Of a stretch of 64,000 nt of DNA, positions 43,597 through 52,388 are shown in pieces. The notes beneath the pieces were generated by a model. That model ran no database searches and was not told the origin of the DNA. It saw nothing but the letters and a program-made list of their open reading frames with translations. The DNA is taken from assembly GCA_018266055.1 (NCBI GenBank), contig JAFDYT010000001.1:186001-250000 (forward strand). The letters run 5' to 3'. This DNA is from Bacteroidota bacterium. GTDB lineage: Bacteria > Bacteroidota > Bacteroidia > Cytophagales > Cyclobacteriaceae. A program made the position numbers and the translations under genes. Numbering within the stretch: the stretch's first letter is position 1; every line of letters starts with the position of its first letter.

Positions 43597-44295
43597 ATGA
43601 AACAGAAAATGTTTCAGCATTTCTTATCGCGGCCACCCTCCGCCATTTTGAATGATTTGCTAGACTTGAAGACCCGCAAGGAGAAAGGCGAACCGATTGA
43701 AATGCCTCTAATCACGGTTATGCTCAACAACAAAAGTGTGGTGTCGGGTAGTTTGATTGACTTTAAAAAACAAAGCGCTGTGGCTTCGTACCTCACAGTG
43801 AAAATGGCAGGCACGTACGATGTATTTTTTTCAGAAACCACAGGCATTCAAGGACTCATTGTGCACGACGTTGAAAAAATCGACTATCTGCTTTACGATC
43901 TAGACGATGATTTGATTTCACCTAAAAACCCTGTGACGCGGTACGAAGTGAAAAAAAGAATAGACGAAGAGACGCGGAGGTTGTGCGTGTACTTCGGCCA
44001 GCCGATCCGGATTTCTTTCACCAATGAAATGTTGGGAGCCCTGGAGTATTTTCACCTGCGAAATTTGGTTTCAGACATTGCGATGTGCCTGATTGCCCTG
44101 GCCGAGCAGGAAGGAATAAAAAGGAAAATATCATGCAAGTGCCCGGTCATTGAAATAAGGAAAGATTCGGAGCTGACCATTACGCATAAAGACAGTACGC
44201 TCCTTATTACCGACACGTTGTTGCGGTCGTACACTACACCGTCTAAACGCAATAAACTGATGCAAACCATAGTCCGTAGTTTAGATTTTACTTAA
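43597..44295 (+). CDS. Conserved domain B, cytosolic form
   Basis: About 232 residues from ATG 43597 (an in-frame ATG at 43579 overlaps the previous gene). It lacks a signal peptide; ILNDLLDLKTRKEKGEPIEM, PLITVMLNNKSVVSGSLIDF, VTRYEVKKRIDEETRRLCVY and SYTTPSKRNKLMQTIVRSL align with the secreted neighbour. The protein is predicted cytoplasmic. Function unknown. It precedes the TPR kinase by 30 bp, which suggests the kinase controls or senses this locus. Confidence 0.68.
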   Translation: MKQKMFQHFLSRPPSAILNDLLDLKTRKEKGEPIEMPLITVMLNNKSVVSGSLIDFKKQSAVASYLTVKMAGTYDVFFSETTGIQGLIVHDVEKIDYLLYDLDDDLISPKNPVTRYEVKKRIDEETRRLCVYFGQPIRISFTNEMLGALEYFHLRNLVSDIAMCLIALAEQEGIKRKISCKCPVIEIRKDSELTITHKDSTLLITDTLLRSYTTPSKRNKLMQTIVRSLDFT

Positions 44296-44325
44296 CTTTT
44301 CCTGAATAAGATTACGAAGTAAATT

Positions 44326-46182
44326 ATGAAATACAGATTCGTGTGGGTCATTCTTCTGGTGAGCATCTTTCCCGCGTCAGCGCAGAAAGTGAATGTTGAC
44401 AGTTTGAAGGGTGTACTGGAAAGAAAGAACCTTACTGTACAGGAGGAACTGGTCACCGTAAGCCTGTTGGGCAAAGCCTTGCGTAAAAGTAATGCACAAG
44501 AGGCGTCCGCTTTTCTATTTAAGGCGCTGAGTCTTTCAGAGGAACTTAACGATTCACTTCGGCAAGCCAATGCCTATCAGTTGCTCGGCAATATCATGGT
44601 AGATAAAGGACAATACGAGCAAGCCACCGAGTTTTACATGAAAGCCATTACCTACTTTCAACAGAAACAGGATACGCTGGGCATGATTAAAGTAAATCAG
44701 GGATTAGGTCAATGTTTCGATTTGCTGAAGAATTACAAAAATGCTGTGCAGTATTTTCAGCAAGCACTCAATATCGCGCTTCCCTTTGGAAAGAAGAATA
44801 TAATCGCGGCGTGCTACATGAACCTCGGCGTAGCTTGTCAGGAATCGGGCGAAGATGACAAAGCGTTGAGCCACTATGAGAAATGCAAGTTTATACTGGA
44901 TGAGTTGAACATGAAGGAAGGAAAATTTGTGTTGTACAACAATATGTCGGTGGTGCTTGAGAAACAGAAACAACACCGCGACGCGATGAGGTATGCACAT
45001 AAGGCCTACAACCTTATTGACTCCACCACGGCCAAGGTCAACGTTGCCAATTGCACATTAAATCTTGGCGAGTTGTACTTCAAGGCAGGCCGCAATGATT
45101 CCGCTTTATTCTGGCTTCATCGCGCAGTAGCGTTAGCAGAAAAAAATAAATTTCAGGAGCAGATTATCAATAGCCATCATTGGCTCGCCGAGGTGTACAG
45201 CGCCATGAATCACTACCAAGAAGCCTATGCCAGCGAAAAGCGATATCGCGAAGTGAAGGACAGCGTCTTTGATCAGCGTGAATTGTGGCTGGTGCAGCAA
45301 CTTCACGAAGGCTATCAGCTTGGAGAAAAGGAGAAAGAGATTCGTACGCTAAAAGCTGAACAGGAAAAACTGGCGCTTGATCTAAAAGTGAAAAACCTGG
45401 TTACTACACTCATGATTGTGGTGACGGCTTCGGTGATTTTACTCGGATTAGTAATTATGTATTATTACCGAAGGAAACAGCGATTGGCTGCCATGCTTGA
45501 CAATCAAAACAAAGAGATACATCGCCTGAATCAGGTTTTGGAGATCAAGGCGCTGCGGTCACAGATGGATCCGCATTTTGTTTTTAATGCGCTCAACGGC
45601 TTGCAACATTATCTGAAAATAAATACGCCCGAAGCGTCCATTGAATACCTGAGTAAGGTGGCGCGCCTGATACGTCTTACCCTGCAGAACGCCTCGCGCG
45701 ATTGGGTAAAACTGAATGAAGAGATGGAGATATTGAAACTCTACATGCAAATCGAACAGTATCGCTTTCCCGGGAAGTTTGATTTTGAGTTTCGATTAGA
45801 ACCTGGCGTTGAAAACGAAAAGGTTCCATTCCTTGTCATTCAGCCCTACGTTGAAAATTCGGTATTGCACGGATTAATTCCTCGTACCAAACCAGGGGGT
45901 AAGGTGGTAGTTTCGGCCACGAAGAAAAATGATAAGCTATTGGTCATTGTAGAAGACAATGGAGTTGGCCGAAGTGCCGCCAGCAATCATGGCGACCCGA
46001 TGTTTACCTCCATGGGCTCTGGCTTGGTAAAAGAAAGGTTGAAAAAATTGTCGTTGCAACTTGGTGTATTAATGGAGGCTGTTACGGAAGATTTAAAAGA
46101 CGAAAATGGAAACGCTTCGGGAACTCGCAGCACCTTGACTTTTGAAGTACAGTCTTTATTGCAAACTTCTTTCGCCGCATGA
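44326..46182 (+). CDS. TPR-containing LytS-like sensor histidine kinase
   Basis: 618 residues. A signal peptide (VWVILLVSIFPASA) is followed by about seven TPR-like units in a periplasmic domain, a coiled coil, a membrane helix (LVTTLMIVVTASVILLGLVI) and a cytoplasmic His_kinase domain with the active site MDPHFVFNALNGLQHYL (H417) and HATPase IQPYVENSVLHGLIPR. It phosphorylates the LytTR regulator whose gene overlaps its stop by 4 bp. Signal unknown. Confidence 0.9.
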   Translation: MKYRFVWVILLVSIFPASAQKVNVDSLKGVLERKNLTVQEELVTVSLLGKALRKSNAQEASAFLFKALSLSEELNDSLRQANAYQLLGNIMVDKGQYEQATEFYMKAITYFQQKQDTLGMIKVNQGLGQCFDLLKNYKNAVQYFQQALNIALPFGKKNIIAACYMNLGVACQESGEDDKALSHYEKCKFILDELNMKEGKFVLYNNMSVVLEKQKQHRDAMRYAHKAYNLIDSTTAKVNVANCTLNLGELYFKAGRNDSALFWLHRAVALAEKNKFQEQIINSHHWLAEVYSAMNHYQEAYASEKRYREVKDSVFDQRELWLVQQLHEGYQLGEKEKEIRTLKAEQEKLALDLKVKNLVTTLMIVVTASVILLGLVIMYYYRRKQRLAAMLDNQNKEIHRLNQVLEIKALRSQMDPHFVFNALNGLQHYLKINTPEASIEYLSKVARLIRLTLQNASRDWVKLNEEMEILKLYMQIEQYRFPGKFDFEFRLEPGVENEKVPFLVIQPYVENSVLHGLIPRTKPGGKVVVSATKKNDKLLVIVEDNGVGRSAASNHGDPMFTSMGSGLVKERLKKLSLQLGVLMEAVTEDLKDENGNASGTRSTLTFEVQSLLQTSFAA

Positions 46183-46949
46183 CGAACGCACCATTACGCG
46201 CTGTAATTGTAGAAGACGAGCTGCTGGGGCTGGAAGCTTTTCTTGGGTTGATTTCCAACTACCCTCAGCTTGAAGTGGTCGGTCAGGCATCAGATATAGA
46301 CGGTGCAGTAAAAGCCATTCATGAAACAGAACCCGATGTTGTATTTTTAGACATCCGGCTGGGCAACCGGTCGGGGTTTGATATTCTTCAGAAACTGGCG
46401 TTTACTAATTTTTATCTGGTGATCACGTCGGCGTATCATGAGTATGCACTTAACGCTATTCGCGAAGACGCCGTTGATTACTTGCTCAAACCCGTGGCTG
46501 CCGAAGAGTTGTCGCGAGCGATCCAGCGAATAAGAGAAAGGCAAAAAAGTAATACTCCTTTTGTTCCACACCAGTGGTCGGGATTACAGCGAGCTGTAGA
46601 GCGGTTGCATAGCGATCGCATATCGGTGTCTACTGCGTCGGGTTTTACATTCATTTCTACATCGCAGATTTTGCGTTGTGTTGCTGAAGGGCCGTACACA
46701 AAACTAATTCTGAAAGCCACCATGCCGCTGCTCACCACACGAAACCTGGGAGAATATGAAAAGATGCTGACTCCGGATTTTGGTTTTTTCCGGATTCACA
46801 ACCACGTGATCATTAACATACGTGAAGTAATGCGCTATGTGCGCGGCGACGGCGGACACGTAATCATGACCGACGGAGAGAAAGTGGATGTGTCGCGGCG
46901 AAAGAAAACAGAGTTCCTGGCATGGATACAACAGAACGCTGGTCAGTGA
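46179..46949 (+). CDS. LytTR-family response regulator
   Basis: 256 residues. A CheY-like receiver (RAVIVEDELLGLEAFLGLIS, phospho-acceptor D58 in VVFLDIRLGNRSGFDIL, K of LLKPVAAEEL) is joined to a LytTR DNA-binding domain (FISTSQILRCVAEGPYTKLI, FFRIHNHVIINIREVMRYVR and SRRKKTEFLAWI). LytTR proteins bind direct repeats to activate exported-product operons. Co-transcribed with the kinase gene. Confidence 0.92.
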   Translation: MTNAPLRAVIVEDELLGLEAFLGLISNYPQLEVVGQASDIDGAVKAIHETEPDVVFLDIRLGNRSGFDILQKLAFTNFYLVITSAYHEYALNAIREDAVDYLLKPVAAEELSRAIQRIRERQKSNTPFVPHQWSGLQRAVERLHSDRISVSTASGFTFISTSQILRCVAEGPYTKLILKATMPLLTTRNLGEYEKMLTPDFGFFRIHNHVIINIREVMRYVRGDGGHVIMTDGEKVDVSRRKKTEFLAWIQQNAGQ

Positions 46950-47015
46950 TGAATTAGCACAACCTAATTTTTGAATCGCGGGTAAAGGTGTACTTTTGCG
47001 CAAAATTTTTATCTG

Positions 47016-47366
47016 ATGCCAGAGTCAACACAATGTCCCCAATGTAAATCCCTTTACGGATACCCCACCGGCACCTCGATGATGTGCCCCGAGTGTGGTC
47101 ATGAGTGGAACCCCAACGAAGTAACGGAAGTGGTTTCTGAAGAAACGGATTCATCGGTAGTGAAAGATGCGAACGGCAATGTGCTGCAGGATGGAGATAC
47201 CGTGGTACTCATCAAAGATCTCCCAGTGAAAGGCGCGCCCAAACCGATCAAGGCGGGTACTAAAGTAAAAAACATTAAGCTCACCGACGGCGATCATAAC
47301 ATTGACTGCAAGATCGATGGCTTTGGTGCGATGGCTCTCAAATCCATTTTTGTAAAGAAGGCCTGA
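47016..47366 (+). CDS. yjdM: YjdM/PhnA-family zinc-ribbon protein
   Basis: 116 residues. [22 protein letters not shown] is the N-terminal zinc ribbon (two Cys pairs), then [20 protein letters not shown] and [20 protein letters not shown], which are hallmark segments of the YjdM (formerly PhnA) family. Despite the old name it is not a phosphonatase; its exact role is unsettled. Confidence 0.9.
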   Translation: MPESTQCPQCKSLYGYPTGTSMMCPECGHEWNPNEVTEVVSEETDSSVVKDANGNVLQDGDTVVLIKDLPVKGAPKPIKAGTKVKNIKLTDGDHNIDCKIDGFGAMALKSIFVKKA

Positions 47367-47526
47367 CCTTACGATCCTTTATTTTGAACCACTAGCTGCC
47401 ACCTGTGGCGTGATTTTGTATTGCCTGATCAGGTCCTGATTAATTCCGGATTTTTCTACCTTTTTAAAAATCCGATTGATTATATTTATAAAGGGCCAAC
47501 TAATGTTTCACTAAACCATTTGATTT

Positions 47527-47907
47527 ATGGAGCAATACAAGATCGTACAAGACATCATGATTGTTTTCGCTGTGGTTTATTTTTTACTGGAAGTTATTCT
47601 CAATCTTAACGATGTGGATCAGGATACATCGAATGTAATTTTACTCCAGTGGGCGAAAGGCAAAGCGATATTTATTCCTTTTGCCATGGGCGCTATCGGT
47701 GGTCATCTTTTTCTCGGCACCACCAACGGCTGGTTTAAAATACCGAACTCTATTTTTCCGGTACTCATCCTTTTTGGTATTGCCATCGTGTTGCTGATCA
47801 TTGGTAGTAAAATGAAGTTCGAACGAACGCGCTTGTTTTTGACCACATTGTTGTTGCTCGGCGTATTGTACGGGCACTTGTTTTGGTCGATGAATTATAA
47901 AATTTAA
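47527..47907 (+). CDS. Small membrane protein (126 aa), pair member 1
   Basis: Four hydrophobic segments (IMIVFAVVYFLLEVILNLND, FIPFAMGAIGGHLFLGTTNG, ILFGIAIVLLIIGSKMKFE, RLFLTTLLLLGVLYGHLFWS). The next gene, 4 bp downstream, encodes another small four-helix protein, so a complex is likely. No family recognised. Confidence 0.62.
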   Translation: MEQYKIVQDIMIVFAVVYFLLEVILNLNDVDQDTSNVILLQWAKGKAIFIPFAMGAIGGHLFLGTTNGWFKIPNSIFPVLILFGIAIVLLIIGSKMKFERTRLFLTTLLLLGVLYGHLFWSMNYKI

Positions 47908-47911
47908 TCTT

Positions 47912-48325
47912 ATGAAAGCATACTTGCAGTCAAAAGTGAAGATCATACGCATTGCAAAAATTGTAGTGGCGTCGTTGCTTGGTGTGATGGTAGTGATTGA
48001 TATTGTTTTGGTGGCACTGGAGAAAGAAGGATTCCCCTCCTTCAGTTGGGTAGTGCGTGACCATCGTACGCAGCTGATTTGGCTTACGTTTCTTTTTGGT
48101 GGCTTGGTAGCCAAAGTGTTTTACAATCGGCGAGTAAATCTTAAAGAATCTGAAGCGTCGGGGTTTCTTACTTTTTTTGTGATGATTGGTTTACTCTTCA
48201 TTCTTGGTCACCTCATCGAAACCAAGATCAGTACGCTCAACGAACTAATCATCCTACTGTCAGGTGGACTTCTGGCGTATCGGGTGTGGCCTCAGTATTA
48301 TCAGGACACGAAGCCGAATAATTAA
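47912..48325 (+). CDS. Small membrane protein (137 aa), pair member 2
   Basis: About four hydrophobic segments: IIRIAKIVVASLLGVMVVID, QLIWLTFLFGGLVAKVFY, GFLTFFVMIGLLFILGHLIE and LIILLSGGLLAYRVWP. It begins 4 bp after pair member 1 and overlaps the end of the convergent lipoprotein gene by 4 bp. Function unknown. Confidence 0.62.
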   Translation: MKAYLQSKVKIIRIAKIVVASLLGVMVVIDIVLVALEKEGFPSFSWVVRDHRTQLIWLTFLFGGLVAKVFYNRRVNLKESEASGFLTFFVMIGLLFILGHLIETKISTLNELIILLSGGLLAYRVWPQYYQDTKPNN

Positions 48326-48699
48326 TTAAATCGTGTCGACCGTTGCACGATCTCCCAGCCGATGATTGTATCTTTTCGTACGCGGAACCGATTGAGAATA
48401 AAATATTTTCCTTTCGTGCCTGCTGGACCAACATAGGTGACCTCTGTCTTTGAATCTTTCACTATATCGGAAGTTAGTTCAGGGATTACTCCCTTGTCTT
48501 TGTAGCAATAAATTTTGTCGCCAGAAGGTAACGTTTCGACAGGCAAAACTCTTTTCCGGCTCCAGTCTGAGTCGTCATCCAACTTACGAATCGGCTGGCC
48601 AACCCATTGCTCCATAATATTTACCGGTAGGGCTTTACTGCCGCCGCACGCCGAAAGCGTAAAAGCAAAAAAGATCACGCAATAATTTTTCATGCTCAT
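48322..48699 (-). CDS. Small lipoprotein (end of the minus-strand cluster)
   Basis: 125 residues. Lipobox FTLSACGG (Cys18), then PVNIMEQWVGQPIRKLDDDS, IYCYKDKGVIPE and VTYVGPAGTKGKYFILNRFR. The mature part is mostly beta. No family recognised. Its start overlaps the stop of the preceding membrane lipoprotein gene by 4 bp; it is the last gene of the probable nine-gene operon. Confidence 0.62.
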   Translation of the reverse strand: MSMKNYCVIFFAFTLSACGGSKALPVNIMEQWVGQPIRKLDDDSDWSRKRVLPVETLPSGDKIYCYKDKGVIPELTSDIVKDSKTEVTYVGPAGTKGKYFILNRFRVRKDTIIGWEIVQRSTRFN

Positions 48700-49757
48700 T
48701 GATTTGTTTTTTTATTCTTCTCCTTGATGAAGTTGTAAAATTCAGTTCCTGTTTTCTTTGCTTCCTGTTCCAATTCGTCGCTAAGTTTTTTCTGTCCTGG
48801 TGCATTCATCTGCAGATATACTTCCAACGCTTGCTTTTGTATTTTTTGATGAGTTGTGCGTTCGTGAAGAGCGGCCTGATCGAGCAAGGAATTAAGATGA
48901 GCCGAGATTTGGTCGTGCTGGGCCTGAATACTTACCGCGGGCGCAATGCGGTCGTAGTCATCTCTGGGCAATTGATCGATCACACGCATCATCGCGAATG
49001 CAGCTTTCTTGTGTTTGCTAGCCAGGTGCGCCATGCGGTATGCCACGGCGCCTACAATAATAAGAAGCAAGCCGATGACGCCGGCAGTGATCTCCCATTG
49101 CGTTACTGTTTGTTTGACTTTATCCAGCGACTTGTTGGTAACAGAATCAAATTTTTCGAGCAAGGCAAATAGCTTTTTCTCCCATGAACTGTCGTATTCA
49201 CTAGCCAGTTGGGATAGCGACGAGTGTATGAGGGAATCAACAAGCAGACGTGTTTTCTTTCCAAGCAAAGAATCGCGCAGCAGCGAAACTTTCTGGAGTG
49301 TTACTTCTCCCAATAATTCATCGCGAAGCGCCGCCGATATCTTACGCATGCCGAGCGAGAGCGTATCGTTGCTGATTATTTTTATCAATGTCTTTTGGCC
49401 TTCGGCAGAAAGATGATCAAGTTGAGTCTTGAGCCAGGCGGAGGTAGCTTTGCTAAGCAAACTGTCGCGCACATTTTTTGATATCTTTTTTGTGCCGTCG
49501 TCAAGTTGAGCGATCAGCAATTTGGCAAGCGCTTTAATTTTGGCGCTGTCGTTGTGCAGCCCGTCAATCGCACCTTTGGCTGCACTGTCGGTGGAGCGTT
49601 TGATGATTCGGCCTACAGCTGGATTTTTGTCGAGATCGTTAACTACCTTCTCCAGCGTTTTTCGGGTTTGAAAAACCAGGCACGATTGAACAGCCAAAGC
49701 CAAAAACAATAAAACTGCTAACCCTTTTAATCGAGTGAAAATGACAGTAAGATTCAT
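48696..49757 (-). CDS. Membrane-anchored coiled-coil lipoprotein (hypothetical)
   Basis: 353 residues from ATG 49757 (the frame runs to 49853, but the lipobox LAVQSC, Cys26, fits this start). The mature part is a long Lys/Asp/Leu helical region (GRIIKRSTDSAAKGAIDGLH, KALAKLLIAQLDDGTKKISK), one membrane helix (WEITAGVIGLLLIIVGAVAY) and a C-terminal coiled coil ending in KEKNKKTNQ. It is probably an inner-membrane protein anchored twice. It sits directly downstream of the P450 gene. Confidence 0.6.
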   Translation of the reverse strand: MNLTVIFTRLKGLAVLLFLALAVQSCLVFQTRKTLEKVVNDLDKNPAVGRIIKRSTDSAAKGAIDGLHNDSAKIKALAKLLIAQLDDGTKKISKNVRDSLLSKATSAWLKTQLDHLSAEGQKTLIKIISNDTLSLGMRKISAALRDELLGEVTLQKVSLLRDSLLGKKTRLLVDSLIHSSLSQLASEYDSSWEKKLFALLEKFDSVTNKSLDKVKQTVTQWEITAGVIGLLLIIVGAVAYRMAHLASKHKKAAFAMMRVIDQLPRDDYDRIAPAVSIQAQHDQISAHLNSLLDQAALHERTTHQKIQKQALEVYLQMNAPGQKKLSDELEQEAKKTGTEFYNFIKEKNKKTNQ

Positions 49758-49812
49758 GCCGAAAATTTTTCTACACCATTTTCCAAAAAAATTGACACCT
49801 TCTTGATCATGT

Positions 49813-50979
49813 CTAATCAAACTCCAGACTAAAGGATTCCGGAAAGGGGCCATCGTACGTCACTTTGCCATGTGGCTGCACACGAATATTTTTCAAACGC
49901 ACAAGGCTACCCACAATCTCCGGAATTTGCACAGCATTGATATACCGACCGAAGCATGCATGGAGGCCATACCCAAAGTGCAAATATTCATTGGTGCGAT
50001 GCTCGTTGAAAGTGCCAGGGTCGGCAAAGGCTCGCTTGTCGTGCATGGCAGAGAAAATTCCGACGGCAATTTTCTTGTTGGCTTTGATTCGATGTTTGCC
50101 TACACGCTGTTCGCTTTTACTAAACCGCACAACAATCGGGTTGTGCGGATTGAACCGGAGGGCTTCGTAGCAAATATTTTTTAATGAAGCTGTGTCGGCT
50201 CCAATGGCTGTAGCCATCACGGTGGGTCGCTTTAAAAGCTCTTCCATCACCAGCACCACGCACTTGCTTGTAGTATCCACAGCCCCGATCATTAACCCGC
50301 AAATGTTCCGGCGAATAAAATCATCGGTGACAATCGGATTTGTTTTTTGCTGCAGTAGCAATCGACTTAACACAGTATCAGAAGGCAAGTCTCCACGTTC
50401 CAATTTTTGATGGCTTTCGCGAATCACTCCTGCCATGTATTCTTTTAACTCACCTGCAGCTTGCTTCGCGGCATTAGTTACTCCGGGGTCGTTATTCAGA
50501 TTGAGAAAGAGCTGGTGAAAAAGTTTCCGCATCCAGTCTTGCATTTTCTTTTTATCAGCTACCGGCACGCCGAAGTAATGTTCCAGCAAGGCCAGGGGAA
50601 CTACCCGTGAAAGTTGACTGACGACTTCTATGCGGTGTGTCGCCAGAAGTGGCGTGAGCAATTTGGAAATCTCTTCGCGTATAATTTGCTGAATTAGCAG
50701 AAGGTCGTCCCGTTTTACGCTCGCTTCCATAATACCTTTTTCACGATCGTGAACTTCGGACGCATCCATTCCCAAAAAGAAATCGAGACCCACGGCGTGC
50801 ATGTTGGCTGCGTTGATTTCGGCAATGGTAAAGTCCTTATCACGCGTGAGTATTTCTTTTACGCTGTCGTAGCGCGACACAATCACCCATGATCCAATAT
50901 TGAGCACCGGAAAGAAGGTTCGCAGAAATCCTGTTGCGATGCGAATGAATCTGGGGTTGCCAAGGAGTTGCGCAATCAT
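49813..50979 (-). CDS. Cytochrome P450
   Basis: 388 residues, no membrane anchor, so a soluble bacterial-type P450. I-helix IGAVDTTSK (A-V-D-T-T, 231-239), ExxR in YEALRFNP (E272-R275), and the haem-binding loop FGYGLHACFGRY with C342. All critical residues are present. It would bind O2 and hydroxylate a hydrophobic molecule; the redox partner is not in the window. The start overlaps the stop of the DyP peroxidase gene by 4 bp, so the two haem enzymes are translationally coupled. Confidence 0.92.
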   Translation of the reverse strand: MIAQLLGNPRFIRIATGFLRTFFPVLNIGSWVIVSRYDSVKEILTRDKDFTIAEINAANMHAVGLDFFLGMDASEVHDREKGIMEASVKRDDLLLIQQIIREEISKLLTPLLATHRIEVVSQLSRVVPLALLEHYFGVPVADKKKMQDWMRKLFHQLFLNLNNDPGVTNAAKQAAGELKEYMAGVIRESHQKLERGDLPSDTVLSRLLLQQKTNPIVTDDFIRRNICGLMIGAVDTTSKCVVLVMEELLKRPTVMATAIGADTASLKNICYEALRFNPHNPIVVRFSKSEQRVGKHRIKANKKIAVGIFSAMHDKRAFADPGTFNEHRTNEYLHFGYGLHACFGRYINAVQIPEIVGSLVRLKNIRVQPHGKVTYDGPFPESFSLEFD

Positions 50980-52358
50980 AAGCCCGCGATTTTTTTCAGT
51001 GCATTAATTCCAGGCATGAAAAAATAAGCTCCACCTTTCACGTAGGTGAACTGCGGCACATCGGTAAGTTTTCTCCGGACGGGACACGCCTGCACCGTAA
51101 ACTCACCGAGTTGATCTGGCTTTTGTATGCCGTTTACCGGCGGCTTGCCATCGATGCCTATGATCGGATCGGGATCGTTATAAAGATGATCAAACTTCTT
51201 GTTATTCATCCATTGCTGTTGAATGAATTCAAATTGCCTGCCGATGTTGGTGTTGAAGCAAATGAAGTACAAACCAACGTCCGAATTTTTTGATGACTGG
51301 ATGAGATCTTCCGGCTCGGCCGAAGGCGCAAGGGGTTCACCGTAAGGCCTTCCTCGTCGAAGGATGCGGTGCTTTTTGGACACACTCACTGATTCTTCTG
51401 GATCGTCGTTCATCCCATCGCGCGGATTGGCTTTACGAATGTGTGCTCCTACGGGACATTTTAATCCGAGCTTGTCGGCGTGATAATATCCAAAATCGTT
51501 GGCTTCCGATAATTTTTTTTCTTTGTGATCTTCAGTCGGCGACAAGGTGAGCGGTGTGCCCGAAGGATGCCGCCCGACCATGGCAGCGGCCAGTTGAATT
51601 GCTTCAGGAATTTTATTTTCACTTTTTTCCATCATATAATTCCAGAACCCTTTCACGTCTTGTTTGATTTGCCGGAACACCATGTACGATCCATTTTTCC
51701 CTAAATCAAAATTGTCTGCCAACACTGGCGAGAGCGGCAATTTTTCGTATTCGTTTTTGTATCCGAAGATAAATTCTCCGCTTGCTACCACATTGTTGAC
51801 GTTATCTTTCCTCTTGTGCTGCATTTCGCGAAGCGTAGGCTGTGAGATGCCATCATGAAAGCCGAAATGCTCTTTGTCGTGCGGCAACTTCTGCGAAGGA
51901 AGTGTATGCCATGCGTTGATTTGGTGATTCTTCAGTTGCACTTGGAGTTGGTTCAGGCGTTCATCAAGTTGTTCGCGGTTGACAGCGTAGATCATTAGCA
52001 TAAAATGAGTGTCGTTTTCTCCAGGCTTTCCCCACTCCCACGTGTTGGGAGCATTGTCATTGTAATCCCCTAATATCCGTTGACGAAAGGGAGATGTCAT
52101 GCCGTCATTAAATTCCAGGGAGAAATCATTTTTAAAAGAAAGATCAAGCTGCTTTATTCCTTCTTTGGTAAAAGCGATGTTCACTGCGTGAGTCTGCGGG
52201 TTGACGCTACCGCTGGTGACTGTAGGTGTAAGGTCCTTTAAGAAGGGACGGAGCAAATTTCGATCGTGGGCATGGCATAATAAAAAAGCCGAAGTTGGCA
52301 GTGTTTTATATCCCCGAATGAGTAAGCCTTGAATATCGCTGTAGTCTAAAGTTTCCAT
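50976..52358 (-). CDS. DyP-type haem peroxidase
   Basis: 460 residues, no Tat or Sec signal. The distal Asp of the DyP family lies in EHFGFHDGISQPTL (D169) and the proximal haem His in CPVGAHIRKANPRD (H306), with the distal Arg region RILRRGRPYG nearby. So the active site is complete. It oxidises substrates with H2O2. Being leaderless it is presumed cytosolic, or carried by a partner. It is co-transcribed with the P450 and the duplicated-domain protein. Confidence 0.9.
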   Translation of the reverse strand: METLDYSDIQGLLIRGYKTLPTSAFLLCHAHDRNLLRPFLKDLTPTVTSGSVNPQTHAVNIAFTKEGIKQLDLSFKNDFSLEFNDGMTSPFRQRILGDYNDNAPNTWEWGKPGENDTHFMLMIYAVNREQLDERLNQLQVQLKNHQINAWHTLPSQKLPHDKEHFGFHDGISQPTLREMQHKRKDNVNNVVASGEFIFGYKNEYEKLPLSPVLADNFDLGKNGSYMVFRQIKQDVKGFWNYMMEKSENKIPEAIQLAAAMVGRHPSGTPLTLSPTEDHKEKKLSEANDFGYYHADKLGLKCPVGAHIRKANPRDGMNDDPEESVSVSKKHRILRRGRPYGEPLAPSAEPEDLIQSSKNSDVGLYFICFNTNIGRQFEFIQQQWMNNKKFDHLYNDPDPIIGIDGKPPVNGIQKPDQLGEFTVQACPVRRKLTDVPQFTYVKGGAYFFMPGINALKKIAGL

Positions 52359-52388
52359 GTCGTTGTGTGATGAGGTGATATCTTTTAC

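Noticed and set aside
47447-47474. A/T-rich inverted repeat CGGATTTTT / AAAAATCCG as terminator
   Set aside because: No T-run follows on either strand and it lies in an AT-rich gap; kept out of the feature list.
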